NCBI RefSeq assembly: GCF_901482445.1
Contig: NZ_LR590477.1
Location: 1,922,001 to 1,986,000, forward strand
Source of the DNA: Neisseria lactamica
Lineage (GTDB): Bacteria > Pseudomonadota > Gammaproteobacteria > Burkholderiales > Neisseriaceae
DNA length: 64,000 bases
Direction of reading: 5' to 3'
Shown here: positions 38,742-46,765 of the stretch, in pieces
Position numbering within the stretch: the stretch's first letter is position 1
How the letters are laid out: every line of letters starts with the position of its first letter
Translations under genes and position numbers: made by a program
The notes under the pieces: generated by a model
Databases searched by the model: none
The model's input: the letters and a program-made list of their open reading frames with translations, nothing else
What the model was told of the DNA's origin: nothing

Positions 38742-39845
38742 ATGTTGATTTTACAAGCCGAACGCGACAGCCTGCTCAAGCCGTTGCAAGCCGTTACCGG
38801 CATCGTCGAACGCCGCCACACCCTGCCCATCCTGTCCAATGTGCTGATTGAGGGCAGGGGCGGTCAGACCAAACTCTTGGCGACCGACTTGGAAATCCAA
38901 ATCGATACCTCCGGGCCGGAGTGCGGTGCGGCAGATTTCCGCATTACGACCAATGCCAAGAAATTTCAGGATATTTTACGGGCCCTGCCGGCAGGTGCAT
39001 TGGTTTCGTTGGATTGGGACGACAACCGTCTGACGCTGAAGGCGGGCAAGTCCCGTTTCGCCCTGCAAACCCTGCCTGCCGACGACTTTCCGCAAATCAA
39101 TATCGGCGAGGATGTCAGCGCCGCATTTGAATTGGAGCAGGAAGCCTTTAAAACGATGCTGTCCCAGGTCCAATACAGTATGGCGGTGCAGGACATCCGC
39201 TATTATCTCAATGGTTTGCTGATGCAGGTCGAAGGCGGGCAGTTGCGCCTTGTGGCGACAGACGGGCACCGGCTTGCCTATTCGGCTTGCGCCATTGGTG
39301 CGGATTTGCCGCGCGCCGAGCTTATCCTGCCGCGCAAAACGGTTTTGGAGCTTTTCAAACTGTTGAATAATCCGTCCGATCCGATTCAGGTGGAACTCTT
39401 GGACAAGCAGGTTCGCTTCCGTTGCAACGGCACGACCATCGTCAGCAAAGTCATCGACGGCAAATTCCCCGATTTCAACCGCGTGATTCCTTTGGACAAC
39501 GACAAGATTTTCGTTTTGTCCCGTGCCGAACTTTTGGGCGCGTTGGAACGTGCCGCGATTCTTGCCAATGAAAAAATCCGGGGGGCAAGGCTGTTTTTGC
39601 AGCCCGGACTGTTGAGTGTCGTGTGCAGCAACAACGAGCAGGAAGAAGCGCGCGAAGAAATCGAAATCGCCTATCAGGGCGGGGAATTGGAAGCCGGTTT
39701 CAATATCGGCTACCTGATGGACGTGTTGCGGAATATCCATACCGACGATATGCAGCTTGCCTTCGGCGATGCCAACCGGCCGACCCTGTTTACCGTGCCG
39801 GACAATCCGAATTTCAAATATGTCGTGATGCCGATGCGGATCTGA
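38742..39845 (+). CDS. dnaN: DNA polymerase III beta sliding clamp
   Basis: This 367-residue clamp encircles DNA and tethers polymerase III. Three repeated clamp domains are seen; motifs include LPILSNVLIEGRG, RLVATDGHRLAYS and a C-terminal VMPMRI, the typical M-P-M/V-R end. GGAGTAAAAA precedes the ATG. It follows dnaA after 79 bases that contain a single reverse uptake sequence (about 38674-38685). Confidence 0.97.
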   Translation: MLILQAERDSLLKPLQAVTGIVERRHTLPILSNVLIEGRGGQTKLLATDLEIQIDTSGPECGAADFRITTNAKKFQDILRALPAGALVSLDWDDNRLTLKAGKSRFALQTLPADDFPQINIGEDVSAAFELEQEAFKTMLSQVQYSMAVQDIRYYLNGLLMQVEGGQLRLVATDGHRLAYSACAIGADLPRAELILPRKTVLELFKLLNNPSDPIQVELLDKQVRFRCNGTTIVSKVIDGKFPDFNRVIPLDNDKIFVLSRAELLGALERAAILANEKIRGARLFLQPGLLSVVCSNNEQEEAREEIEIAYQGGELEAGFNIGYLMDVLRNIHTDDMQLAFGDANRPTLFTVPDNPNFKYVVMPMRI

Positions 39846-39960
39846 TTCCGATATACCGCGCCCCTTCGCGCTCCTTCTGCGGGGCGCAATATACCGGGGC
39901 GGCATCCGATGCCGTTTTGCGCGTCGGCACACTGTTTGACCGCGCGTGCGCTTTCAAAGG

Positions 39961-39996
39961 ACAACCCCGAAACCGGAGGGATGGTTTCGGGGTTGT
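39961..39996 (+). terminator. Perfect 14-base hairpin after dnaN
   Basis: ACAACCCCGAAACC and GGTTTCGGGGTTGT are exact reverse complements around GGAGGGAT. No long T-run follows, so it may end transcription only partly. It lies 116 bases past the dnaN stop. Confidence 0.6.
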
Positions 39997-40049
39997 CCGT
40001 ATTCGGCGCATATCGGCACATATGGGAATCTTTGCAATCGCAGAAGTGA

Positions 40050-40204
40050 TATAGCGGATTAACAAAAACCGGTACGGCGTTGCCTAGCCTTGGCTCAAAG
40101 AGAACGATTCTCTAAGGTGCTGAAGCACCAAGTGAATCGGTTCCGTACTATTTGTACTGTCTGCGGCTTCGTCGCCTTGTACTGATTTTTGTTAATCCAC
40201 TATA
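40050..40204. repeat. Correia repeat enclosed element, full-length form
   Basis: The 155-base element begins TATAGCGGATTAAC and ends GTTAATCCACTATA. Its longer core includes AGAGAACGATTCTCT and GGTGCTGAAGCACC, the internal palindromes missing from the shorter copy at 10479. The left end carries one mismatch (GCGG for GTGG). It lies between dnaN and the accessory region. Confidence 0.9.
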
Positions 40205-40330
40205 AAAACCTGATGTCCGATACCGTGTTCAAAATGAACAAGCCGCTGATTTTTCCTATTTTCAATATCGGAGAGGTTTTAGCCGGCCGGATATTTTCAG
40301 GCGCACCGTTATGCGTCGGATTTCGCGGAC

Positions 40331-40405
40331 AGAGACCTTTGCAGAATTCCCCAAAATCCCCTAAATGTCTTAGTGGGAATTTAGGGGAATTCTGCAAAGG
40401 TCTCC
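40331..40405. mobile_element. Miniature element with IS1106-like ends
   Basis: About 75 bases consist of a perfect 21-base terminal inverted repeat starting GAGACCTTTGCAGAATTCC at 40332 and mirrored at 40384-40404, with a second inner pair CCCCTAAAT/ATTTAGGGG. The same end sequence heads the truncated transposase copy at 46004. It therefore looks like an internally deleted IS1106/IS5-type element. It touches the end of the small leftward ORF at 40408. Confidence 0.75.
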
Positions 40406-40407
40406 AT

Positions 40408-40596
40408 CTACCATTCAATTAACAATTTGTCAGAAAATTTAATCTGCTCTGTTCTCAAACTACCTGAAGCATATAGAAGACACAGGCTGTACAGCAAAAT
40501 AAATTTGTGCGGTAACTGCTTTTGCGCATAAGTAAAATTGGTATGCAACCCTCGAAATTGTTCTGCATATTTCAACAAGACCGGTAAATCCGTCAT
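40408..40596 (-). CDS. Small protein co-transcribed with the HTH regulator (possibly truncated)
   Basis: This 62-residue protein (MTDLPVLLKYAEQFRGLHTN start, FSDKLLIEW end) shows no motif I recognise. Its ATG overlaps the HTH stop by 4 bases (ATGA), so the two are coupled. The stop codon is only 3 bases from the end of the miniature IS-like element, so the original C-terminus may have been cut off by that insertion. Base composition is AT-rich. It could be a helper or toxin-type partner of the regulator, but nothing in the sequence shows this. Confidence 0.55.
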   Translation of the reverse strand: MTDLPVLLKYAEQFRGLHTNFTYAQKQLPHKFILLYSLCLLYASGSLRTEQIKFSDKLLIEW

Positions 40597-40844
40597 ACCG
40601 AGCCCTCCTGCAAACCCCGAACTACCTCAGACGCATCCCAATCCAAAGCCCGACAGTATTCGATAAATTCAAATATATCCATCCGTCTGTCACCTGTTTC
40701 CACTTTTCCTACGAACGAATGCACCACATCCATCCGTTCCGCCAATGCACGTTGCGACAGCCCCAAATCCAATCTTCTGCGGATAAGGAGTTGTCGCAAA
40801 TAGGTGTGTTCGGCAGAGTGTACCGACAAACGAATATTTCCCAT
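40593..40844 (-). CDS. XRE-family helix-turn-helix regulator
   Basis: This 83-residue protein is essentially one Cro/C1-type DNA-binding domain: LIRRRLDLGLSQRALAERMD and VHSFVGKVETGDRRMDIFEF contain the helix-turn-helix. The ATG at 40844 follows CGGAGCGC; an upstream TTG at 40865 would place the start inside the putative operator. It is divergent from dndC with 67 bases between starts, so it probably controls both its own and the dnd transcript. Confidence 0.85.
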   Translation of the reverse strand: MGNIRLSVHSAEHTYLRQLLIRRRLDLGLSQRALAERMDVVHSFVGKVETGDRRMDIFEFIEYCRALDWDASEVVRGLQEGSV

Positions 40845-40853
40845 GCGCTCCGA

Positions 40854-40894
40854 TTTTAGGTACAATCACGCACGCACCTGTTTTAGGTGCAAAT
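40854..40894. promoter_or_regulatory. Operator-like repeats between the HTH gene and dndC
   Basis: An inverted repeat GCACCT-GTTTT-AGGTGC (40874-40890) is followed by AAAT. TTTTAGGTACAAT at 40854-40866 repeats its right half as TTTTAGGTGCAAAT at 40881-40894. One palindrome plus one half-site in a divergent gap is the pattern expected for an autoregulatory HTH dimer. Confidence 0.6.
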
Positions 40895-40911
40895 AAGAAA
40901 TATGTATAAAA

Positions 40912-42057
40912 ATGACCGTAATACCCATACACCCTGCCAACCCGTTCGATGCTATACGCCAAAACATCGCTGAAGAATATTTGAGCGAAACACAGCACTA
41001 CCCTTGGATTGTTACCTTTTCAGGCGGCAAGGACAGCACCCTTGTCGCCCATTTAGTATTTGACATGCTACTTTCGCTGCCGCCGATGCTGCGGACGCGG
41101 CAGGTGTTCTTCGTATCCAACGACACGCTGGTGGAAAGCCCGTTGGTGGTGAAACACATGCGCCAATCTTTGGCAGAAATTCTGCGTGCCGCCGAAATTT
41201 TCAGGCTGCCCGTCAGCGGTGAAATCACCGTGCCGAAATTGCAGGACACGTTTTGGACGTTACTCATCGGCAAAGGCTACCCCACGCCCAACCGCTCAAT
41301 GCGCTGGTGTACCGACCGCCTGAAAATCCAACCAACCAGCGGCTACATTCTGCAAAAAGTAAACGAAAACGGCAAAGCCATCATCGTGCTGGGCGTGCGC
41401 AAAGACGAATCTGCCACCCGCAAGGCAAGTATCGAAAGCCACCAAAACTTGGAAAACAGCAATCTGACCCCGCACAGTGATCTGAAAAACGCGTTGGTGT
41501 ACCGACCGATTGCCGATTTGAGTACCGACGACGTGTGGGAATTCCTTGCTGCCAACGACCCGCCCTGGGGAGGCACACACAGCGATTTAATCAAGCTCTA
41601 CCGCGAAGCTGCCGGCGGCGAATGCCCGATTGTGCTGTCGCAGGAAGAAGCCCCCGGTTGCGGCACCAACTCTAGCCGTTTCGGCTGTTGGACGTGTACG
41701 GTGGTCAATAAAGATAGAAGCCTGCAAGGATTTGTGGACGCGGGGAAAACTGAATTTGCACCGTTAATTGAATACCGCAACTGGTTAGTGGATATCCGTA
41801 ACAAACCCGAATACCGCCAGGCCGAACGGCGCAACGGAAAACTCACGTTCAAAGGCGGCAAACACATCCCCGGCCCGTTCACCATAACGGCGCGGCAGGA
41901 AATGCTGGTAAAACTGCTGGAAGTGCAAGCTGCTTTCGGCGAAGAACTGATTTCGCAGGACGAAATCGACCTAATTAAACAGATTTGGACGGAAGATCTA
42001 ATTAACACTTATTCAAGGAATAAAAATGAAGACGGAAACACGGGAACAGGTGGCTGA
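40912..42057 (+). CDS. dndC: DNA phosphorothioation protein DndC-like
   Basis: This 381-residue protein belongs to the PAPS-reductase/ATP-pyrophosphatase family. The PP-loop is SGGKDS (residues 37-42). Cys133 (in MRWCTDRLK) and Cys250, Cys259, Cys262 (in PGCGTNSSRFGCWTC) match the spacing of the four iron-sulfur cysteines of DndC, which activates DNA for replacement of a backbone oxygen by sulfur. DPPWGGTHSDLIKLYREA is a DndC-type middle motif. No clear ribosome-binding site precedes the ATG at 40912. It overlaps the next small gene by 32 bases. It is shorter than many DndC proteins. Confidence 0.85.
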   Translation: MTVIPIHPANPFDAIRQNIAEEYLSETQHYPWIVTFSGGKDSTLVAHLVFDMLLSLPPMLRTRQVFFVSNDTLVESPLVVKHMRQSLAEILRAAEIFRLPVSGEITVPKLQDTFWTLLIGKGYPTPNRSMRWCTDRLKIQPTSGYILQKVNENGKAIIVLGVRKDESATRKASIESHQNLENSNLTPHSDLKNALVYRPIADLSTDDVWEFLAANDPPWGGTHSDLIKLYREAAGGECPIVLSQEEAPGCGTNSSRFGCWTCTVVNKDRSLQGFVDAGKTEFAPLIEYRNWLVDIRNKPEYRQAERRNGKLTFKGGKHIPGPFTITARQEMLVKLLEVQAAFGEELISQDEIDLIKQIWTEDLINTYSRNKNEDGNTGTGG

Positions 42058-42244
42058 TTTGCTGTTGTGGAGTGATGAAAATGCCCGAAACCTGATGAAG
42101 AAAATTGCTGCTGAGCATGGTGTATCGCCCGATGCCCTAGCTGATTTGGCAGCATGGGAGCGCGAGCAACAGGAACGGATCCGCAAACGCGGCATGACTG
42201 AAGCATTCGATGAAGTTTTTGAAAACAAGAAATATTGGGGTTGA
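42026..42244 (+). CDS. Small protein between dndC and dndD
   Basis: This 72-residue protein (MKTETREQVADLLLWSDENA start) is charged and helical, with EHGVSPDALADLAAWEREQQE and a C-terminal tail ending ENKKYWG. I recognise no catalytic motif. It starts inside the end of dndC, after CAAGGAATAAAA, and ends 2 bases before the dndD ATG, so it is part of the same translation-coupled operon. Small helical proteins accompany some dnd operons; its task is unknown. Confidence 0.75.
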   Translation: MKTETREQVADLLLWSDENARNLMKKIAAEHGVSPDALADLAAWEREQQERIRKRGMTEAFDEVFENKKYWG

Positions 42245-42246
42245 AT

Positions 42247-44292
42247 ATGTGGATACATTCAATCAGACTGCTTAATTTCAAATCCTACAAAGAAGCGGCC
42301 TTTTCCTTTCCCGAACCGAAAAACGGGCAAAACATTATTTTAATCGGCGCGATGAACGGGCACGGTAAAACCACTTTGTTGGAAGCAGTTTACCTTTGCT
42401 TATATGACACGGATGCGGTCAGTCATTTGCAGCGGGCAGGCTTGAATAGCAAAGATATCAATTATCCAAATTTTCTGCAGGCTGCGTTGCATCACAAAGC
42501 CGCGCCGCAATACGGCCGATACCGCATCGAGCTGGAAATTGAAATTCGCCAACGGCGGCAAGGTAAGATTTACGGCCTGAAAATCCGCCGGAAATGGCAT
42601 TTCAATGAGAAAAGGCAGTTTGAACGCGAAAGCACCGAAACGCGGGCAGACGTGTTGGTTGACGACCGCTACCTGCCCGTCGATTTAGCCGAATTGGACA
42701 AATATCTCAACACTTACGCCCTGCCGTTCGATTATGCGCCGTTTTTCTTTTTTGACGGCGAAAAAATCGTGCAGGCTGCCGAACGCAGCGGCACGGGCAT
42801 GTGGCTCAACACTGCCCTGAAAGGCCTGCTGGGAGTAACCCTGCTGACACGGCTTGCGGCTAGTCTTGGCGATTACCGCAAACGCTGCATTTCCGAAAAT
42901 GCAGGTCAAAAAATGCAGGAAGATTTGGAAAGAGCCGAAAACGCGCTGACATCTGCTCAAGCCCAATACGATGTGTTTCGTGAGGAGTGGGAAAAAATGC
43001 AACAGGAATGGGCTCATTGGGATTCGGAAAGAAGCAGGCTGCAACAGCAGCTAGGTGGTGGTAGCGACATTCGGACTTCGCAGGATTTGCTGATGCAGCG
43101 TGAACGGCTGGAAAAGGAAATGGACGACTTCAATGCGAAGATCAAAGCGGCGGTTAAAGCCATGCCTTTGGCCTTCCTGCCGTCAGACGGCTTAAACGTG
43201 CTAAAAGGCAAACTCGAACGTGAAGCAAACCGCCTGCACCACGAAGCCGGCAGGGAACAGATTGCGGGACGGGTAAACGATTTTTGGAGTGCGTTTGTCG
43301 GCAGCGGCAAAGTCAAAGAAGTATTGGGGCGTTCGGCTTGCGCCATTTTGGAAGACCCGCTGATGAAGGAAGCTGTGGCCGAATGCTGGAACGAATTGTT
43401 CTACCCGCTGCCTGAAAATTGCGCCGAAACTATCGAACACAACTATCTCTCGAAAAACGCCCATGCTGAAATCCAAAACGAAATCAGCCGCCTACAGGGT
43501 ATGCCGCAAGGCAGGATAGGCAGCCTGCTGGCCGATATCGAACAGCGGCGGAGCGAACAAAAACAAGTCTTGGAAGAATTGGAACTGCTCAAAGGCAGCA
43601 ATAAAGACGAATTAGTAGAGCAACTCAAACAGGCGAACAAGCAGACCGATATACTGAAAGAACGTTCAGGCAGCCTGAAAAGCAACGTGTTGCAAAAAGA
43701 AAAAGAATGCCGGCGCAGGAAGGATGAAGTCAGCAAACTGCAAGACAAAATCAGCGACAGCAACCCGCTGATGGTGAAGTCGCGCCGTGCGGGGCAGGTG
43801 GAAAAAGTCATTGCCGCATTGACCGATGCGCTGACACGACAGAAGGCGGTCGAAATCGGTGAAACCGCCACCCGCATCAACCGCGCCATCTCGCATGATG
43901 AGCGCATTCACAAAATCAGCATCGAAGCAGATGGCAGGATGGGTTTGTACGGCAGCAGCGGCAGGGAAGCGCAGGTCGATTTGTCGGCCGGACAAATGCA
44001 GATCCTGATTATGTCGCTGGTGTCGGCATTGGCGGAAGTTACCCGCTATCCCGCCCCCTTCGTTATCGATACTCCGCTGGCACGTTTGGACGAAGGCCAC
44101 CGCGATGGTTTATTCAGACATTGGAGTGGGCTGGAACAGCAAGTGATTTTGCTGTCGCAGGACACCGAAATCACTCCCGAAGTGTACCGCCGTCTCGACC
44201 CGCATATCGGCCGCACATATCTGGTGGAAGCCGAATCGCTGGACAGCGCAGGCGCATGTTCGCGCGTAACCGCTGATGTTTATTTCGAATAA
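42247..44292 (+). CDS. dndD: DNA phosphorothioation ATPase DndD-like
   Basis: This 681-residue protein is an SMC/RecN-type ATPase. Walker A GAMNGHGKTT is at residues 34-43. Long heptad-rich coiled coils occupy roughly 210-290 and 410-520. The ABC signature LSAGQMQILIMSL and Walker B PFVIDTPLARLDEGHR lie near 580-625. This arrangement and the neighbours fit DndD, proposed to nick or open DNA during sulfur insertion. The ATG at 42247 is chosen over a TTG 12 bases earlier. Length is as expected for DndD. Confidence 0.85.
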   Translation: MWIHSIRLLNFKSYKEAAFSFPEPKNGQNIILIGAMNGHGKTTLLEAVYLCLYDTDAVSHLQRAGLNSKDINYPNFLQAALHHKAAPQYGRYRIELEIEIRQRRQGKIYGLKIRRKWHFNEKRQFERESTETRADVLVDDRYLPVDLAELDKYLNTYALPFDYAPFFFFDGEKIVQAAERSGTGMWLNTALKGLLGVTLLTRLAASLGDYRKRCISENAGQKMQEDLERAENALTSAQAQYDVFREEWEKMQQEWAHWDSERSRLQQQLGGGSDIRTSQDLLMQRERLEKEMDDFNAKIKAAVKAMPLAFLPSDGLNVLKGKLEREANRLHHEAGREQIAGRVNDFWSAFVGSGKVKEVLGRSACAILEDPLMKEAVAECWNELFYPLPENCAETIEHNYLSKNAHAEIQNEISRLQGMPQGRIGSLLADIEQRRSEQKQVLEELELLKGSNKDELVEQLKQANKQTDILKERSGSLKSNVLQKEKECRRRKDEVSKLQDKISDSNPLMVKSRRAGQVEKVIAALTDALTRQKAVEIGETATRINRAISHDERIHKISIEADGRMGLYGSSGREAQVDLSAGQMQILIMSLVSALAEVTRYPAPFVIDTPLARLDEGHRDGLFRHWSGLEQQVILLSQDTEITPEVYRRLDPHIGRTYLVEAESLDSAGACSRVTADVYFE

Positions 44293-44307
44293 TGAAAGGA
44301 ACAACAC

Positions 44308-45894
44308 ATGTATCTGCTGCCAGACAACCGCCAGTGGGACTCCGACTATTTCCATACTTTGATTAGCGACAAACACATTATTTCCAGCAGTGAAGCCAAA
44401 GTCATACGCGAAAAACTCACCCATGCGGGTGCGCTACCGCATCTGGACAACAACTACGACTGGGCGGCACTCTGTATCGGCTATTGCTTTGCCAAAGGGT
44501 GGGCGCAACAGCCGGAAAAATTGACCGCTGCCCCCGATACCAAAGGCATCGATATCCCGTCTTTCCAAACCTGCTTTCAAGACCATTCGCGGCTGTGGCT
44601 TGCCCTACTGAGCGAGACCCTGTTCCACATCAGGCAGGGTAAACAGGCGGAAAAAGATGATTTGTACAAACTGATTGCCGACCTGTGGCATACCGGCGCA
44701 CTTGGTTTGCAGGCATTTTGGGGACATTGCAGACAATTCAAGCCTGATGACGATTTGGCGCAACGGCAGGCCTTTTTGAACGAATTGGCCGAATTGGCAG
44801 TTAAAAACAGCAGCGGACGGCAACATGCAGGAGAGATTTCTAGTTCAAGCGAATTTCCCGCAGAAAATGTCGGAACACTCGATGCAGCCTGCATCAAACT
44901 CAAAAACGCACTGGACAAAACAGTCGGCAAAGGTAGTACGATACAGCCCGAATACGGCGGCGTGCGCTACGACTGCCTGCGCGTACAGTTCGACCGCTAT
45001 GTGGATTTGGAAAAATACCACAGCCAAATTTGTTCCGAATTGGGCATCGGCGATAACGAAATGCGCTGCGGGCGTATACGCGGCGAAGCCAACACTTGGC
45101 ACATCAATATCCTGCGTCCGCAAGATACTTGGCGGCAATACGGACAAAGTGAGTTTCAGACGGCCTTGCAGCAATACCGCGCATCGGCACGGCAGTTCAG
45201 ATTGCCCGTGTGTATCGGCTTGGACGAACGCGGCGAACCCGTGTTTCAAGATTTTGCCACCGCGCCGCATGTGATGGTAGGCGGGGAAACGGGGGCTGGG
45301 AAATCGGTACTGGTGCGCTCAATGCTGGCTTCCCTGTTCGAACTCGCCCCGCAGGATGAAACGGAGATTGCCGTGTGTTATTGCAAAGTTTCTGCGGATT
45401 TCGCCGCCTTCAAAGACCGTTCGAATTTATGGCAGGGGCGCATAGTCAGCGATGCGGAAGAAGCTGCTGAAATATTGTCGTCTTTTGCTGACGAGATGGA
45501 TAAACGATACCGCCTGATGGACGAATACGGTGCGAAGGATATTGCAGAAGTCCCACAGTACGCCCGTCCAAAATATGCTGTTATCGTGATTGACGAACTG
45601 GCCGACCTTATCGATGTCAGCAGTGAAGCGGAAGGGCATTTGGTACGGCTGGCACAAAAAGCGCGCTCCGCAGGAATGTATCTGTTATTGGCAACGCAAC
45701 GCCCCGATGCGAAAACACTCAGCGGCCGCCTACGTGACAACCTGCCGACCAAAATTGCGTTGAAAACAGGCAAACGCCAGTCTTCCGAGATTATCTTGGG
45801 TGAGCGCGGTGCTGAAAACCTGACGGCCAAAGGCGATCATTTGGTCAAGTGGAACAATGAAGCAGCACGTTTTCTGCACGGGTATAATGTATAA
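44308..45894 (+). CDS. DndE-like domain fused to an FtsK/HerA-type ATPase
   Basis: This 528-residue protein appears to join two parts. Residues about 20-135 resemble DndE: SSSEAKVIREKL, a helix WAALCIGYCFAKG, and SFQTCFQDHSRLWLALLSETL, the last matching the DndE pattern around its conserved aromatic stretch. Residues about 290-528 form an FtsK/HerA-type translocase ATPase with Walker A GETGAGKSVLVRSM (about 327-335), Walker B YAVIVIDELADL and LLLATQRPDAKTLSGRLRDN. It starts 15 bases after dndD. Canonical DndE is a stand-alone protein of about 120 residues, so the fusion is the notable feature. The DndE assignment is from pattern memory, not alignment. Confidence 0.7.
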   Translation: MYLLPDNRQWDSDYFHTLISDKHIISSSEAKVIREKLTHAGALPHLDNNYDWAALCIGYCFAKGWAQQPEKLTAAPDTKGIDIPSFQTCFQDHSRLWLALLSETLFHIRQGKQAEKDDLYKLIADLWHTGALGLQAFWGHCRQFKPDDDLAQRQAFLNELAELAVKNSSGRQHAGEISSSSEFPAENVGTLDAACIKLKNALDKTVGKGSTIQPEYGGVRYDCLRVQFDRYVDLEKYHSQICSELGIGDNEMRCGRIRGEANTWHINILRPQDTWRQYGQSEFQTALQQYRASARQFRLPVCIGLDERGEPVFQDFATAPHVMVGGETGAGKSVLVRSMLASLFELAPQDETEIAVCYCKVSADFAAFKDRSNLWQGRIVSDAEEAAEILSSFADEMDKRYRLMDEYGAKDIAEVPQYARPKYAVIVIDELADLIDVSSEAEGHLVRLAQKARSAGMYLLLATQRPDAKTLSGRLRDNLPTKIALKTGKRQSSEIILGERGAENLTAKGDHLVKWNNEAARFLHGYNV

Positions 45895-45943
45895 TTTGTT
45901 CAGCCATCCTTTGCATAGTCTAACAGGCCGTCTGAAAACTTTG

Positions 45944-45996
45944 AACTGCACCCCAAAAGTTGGACATCCCCCCAACTCACAAGGTGCAGTTTTTTT
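45944..45996 (+). terminator. Inverted repeat with T-run after the dnd operon
   Basis: AACTGCACC (45944-45952) pairs with GGTGCAGTT (45983-45991), with an inner AGTTGG/CCAACT pair, followed by TTTTTT. It lies 50 bases after the dnd operon and immediately before the IS end at 46004. Confidence 0.7.
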
Positions 45997-46003
45997 ATGA
46001 CCA

Positions 46004-46565
46004 AGAGACCTTTGCAAAATTCCCCAAAATCCCCTAAATTCCCACCCAGACATTTAGGGGATTTTCCATGAACACCTTCTTCCGGCAAACCGCACAAGCC
46101 ATGATTGCCAAGCACATTGACCGCTTCCCACTATTGAAGTTGGATCAGGTGATTGATTGGCAACCGATCAAGCAGTACCTGAACCGTCAAAGAACCCGTT
46201 ACCTTCGAGACCACCGCGGCCTCCCCGCCTATCCACTGCTATCCATGTTCAAAGCCGTCCTGCTCGGACAATGGCACAGCCTCTCCGATCCCGAACTCGA
46301 ACACAGCCTTATCACCCGCATCGATTTCAACCTGTTTTGCCGTTTTGACGAACTGGGCATCCCCGATTACAGCACCTTATGCCGCTACCGCAACCGGCGG
46401 CGCAAGACGACACTCTGTCCGAATTATTGGAACTGATCAACCGCCAACTGACCGAAAAAGGCCTAAAAGTAGAGAAAGCATCCGCCGTCGTCATTGATGC
46501 CACCATTATTCAGACCGCCGGCAGCAAACAGCGCCAAGCCATAGAAATTGATGAAGAAGGTCTCG
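46004..46565 (+). pseudogene. Truncated, frameshifted IS1106-like (IS5 family) transposase
   Basis: The element starts with the end sequence AGAGACCTTTGCAAAATTCC at 46004, followed by a transposase start at 46069 (MNTFFRQTAQAMIAKHIDRF). The frame runs through LEHSLITRIDFNLFCRFDEL to CRYRN, then a one-base deletion near 46397 shifts it; the rest continues in another frame as QDDTLSELLELINRQL and VVIDATIIQTAGSKQRQAIE. Homology stops near 46562, well before the DDE end and right terminus. It is inactive. It shares its terminus with the miniature element at 40331. Confidence 0.9.
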
Positions 46566-46626
46566 GACAGGCTGTTTTTGCAAAAGTCTTATACGGTGTC
46601 CGGCAATGTTTGGCGGGGCAGGGCGG

Positions 46627-46732
46627 ATGCCGTCTGAATGTCTGAAATCCTTTCAGACGGCATTTTGACGGGGAAACGCGCGAACTGCCGCAGATGCCGT
46701 CTGAACGTCCGAAATCCTGCTTCAGACGGCAT
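46627..46732. terminator. Two consecutive, related uptake-sequence hairpins after ppk
   Basis: Hairpin one (46627-46664) and hairpin two (46693-46732) each have ATGCCGTCTGAA, a GTCYGAAATCCT-type loop and TTCAGACGGCAT. The loops are near copies, so one probably arose from the other. They lie between the IS remnant and the leftward ppk stop. Confidence 0.8.
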
Positions 46733-46765
46733 TTTGGGGGTGTTCGCCGGTTTTTTGGGCGGGGT

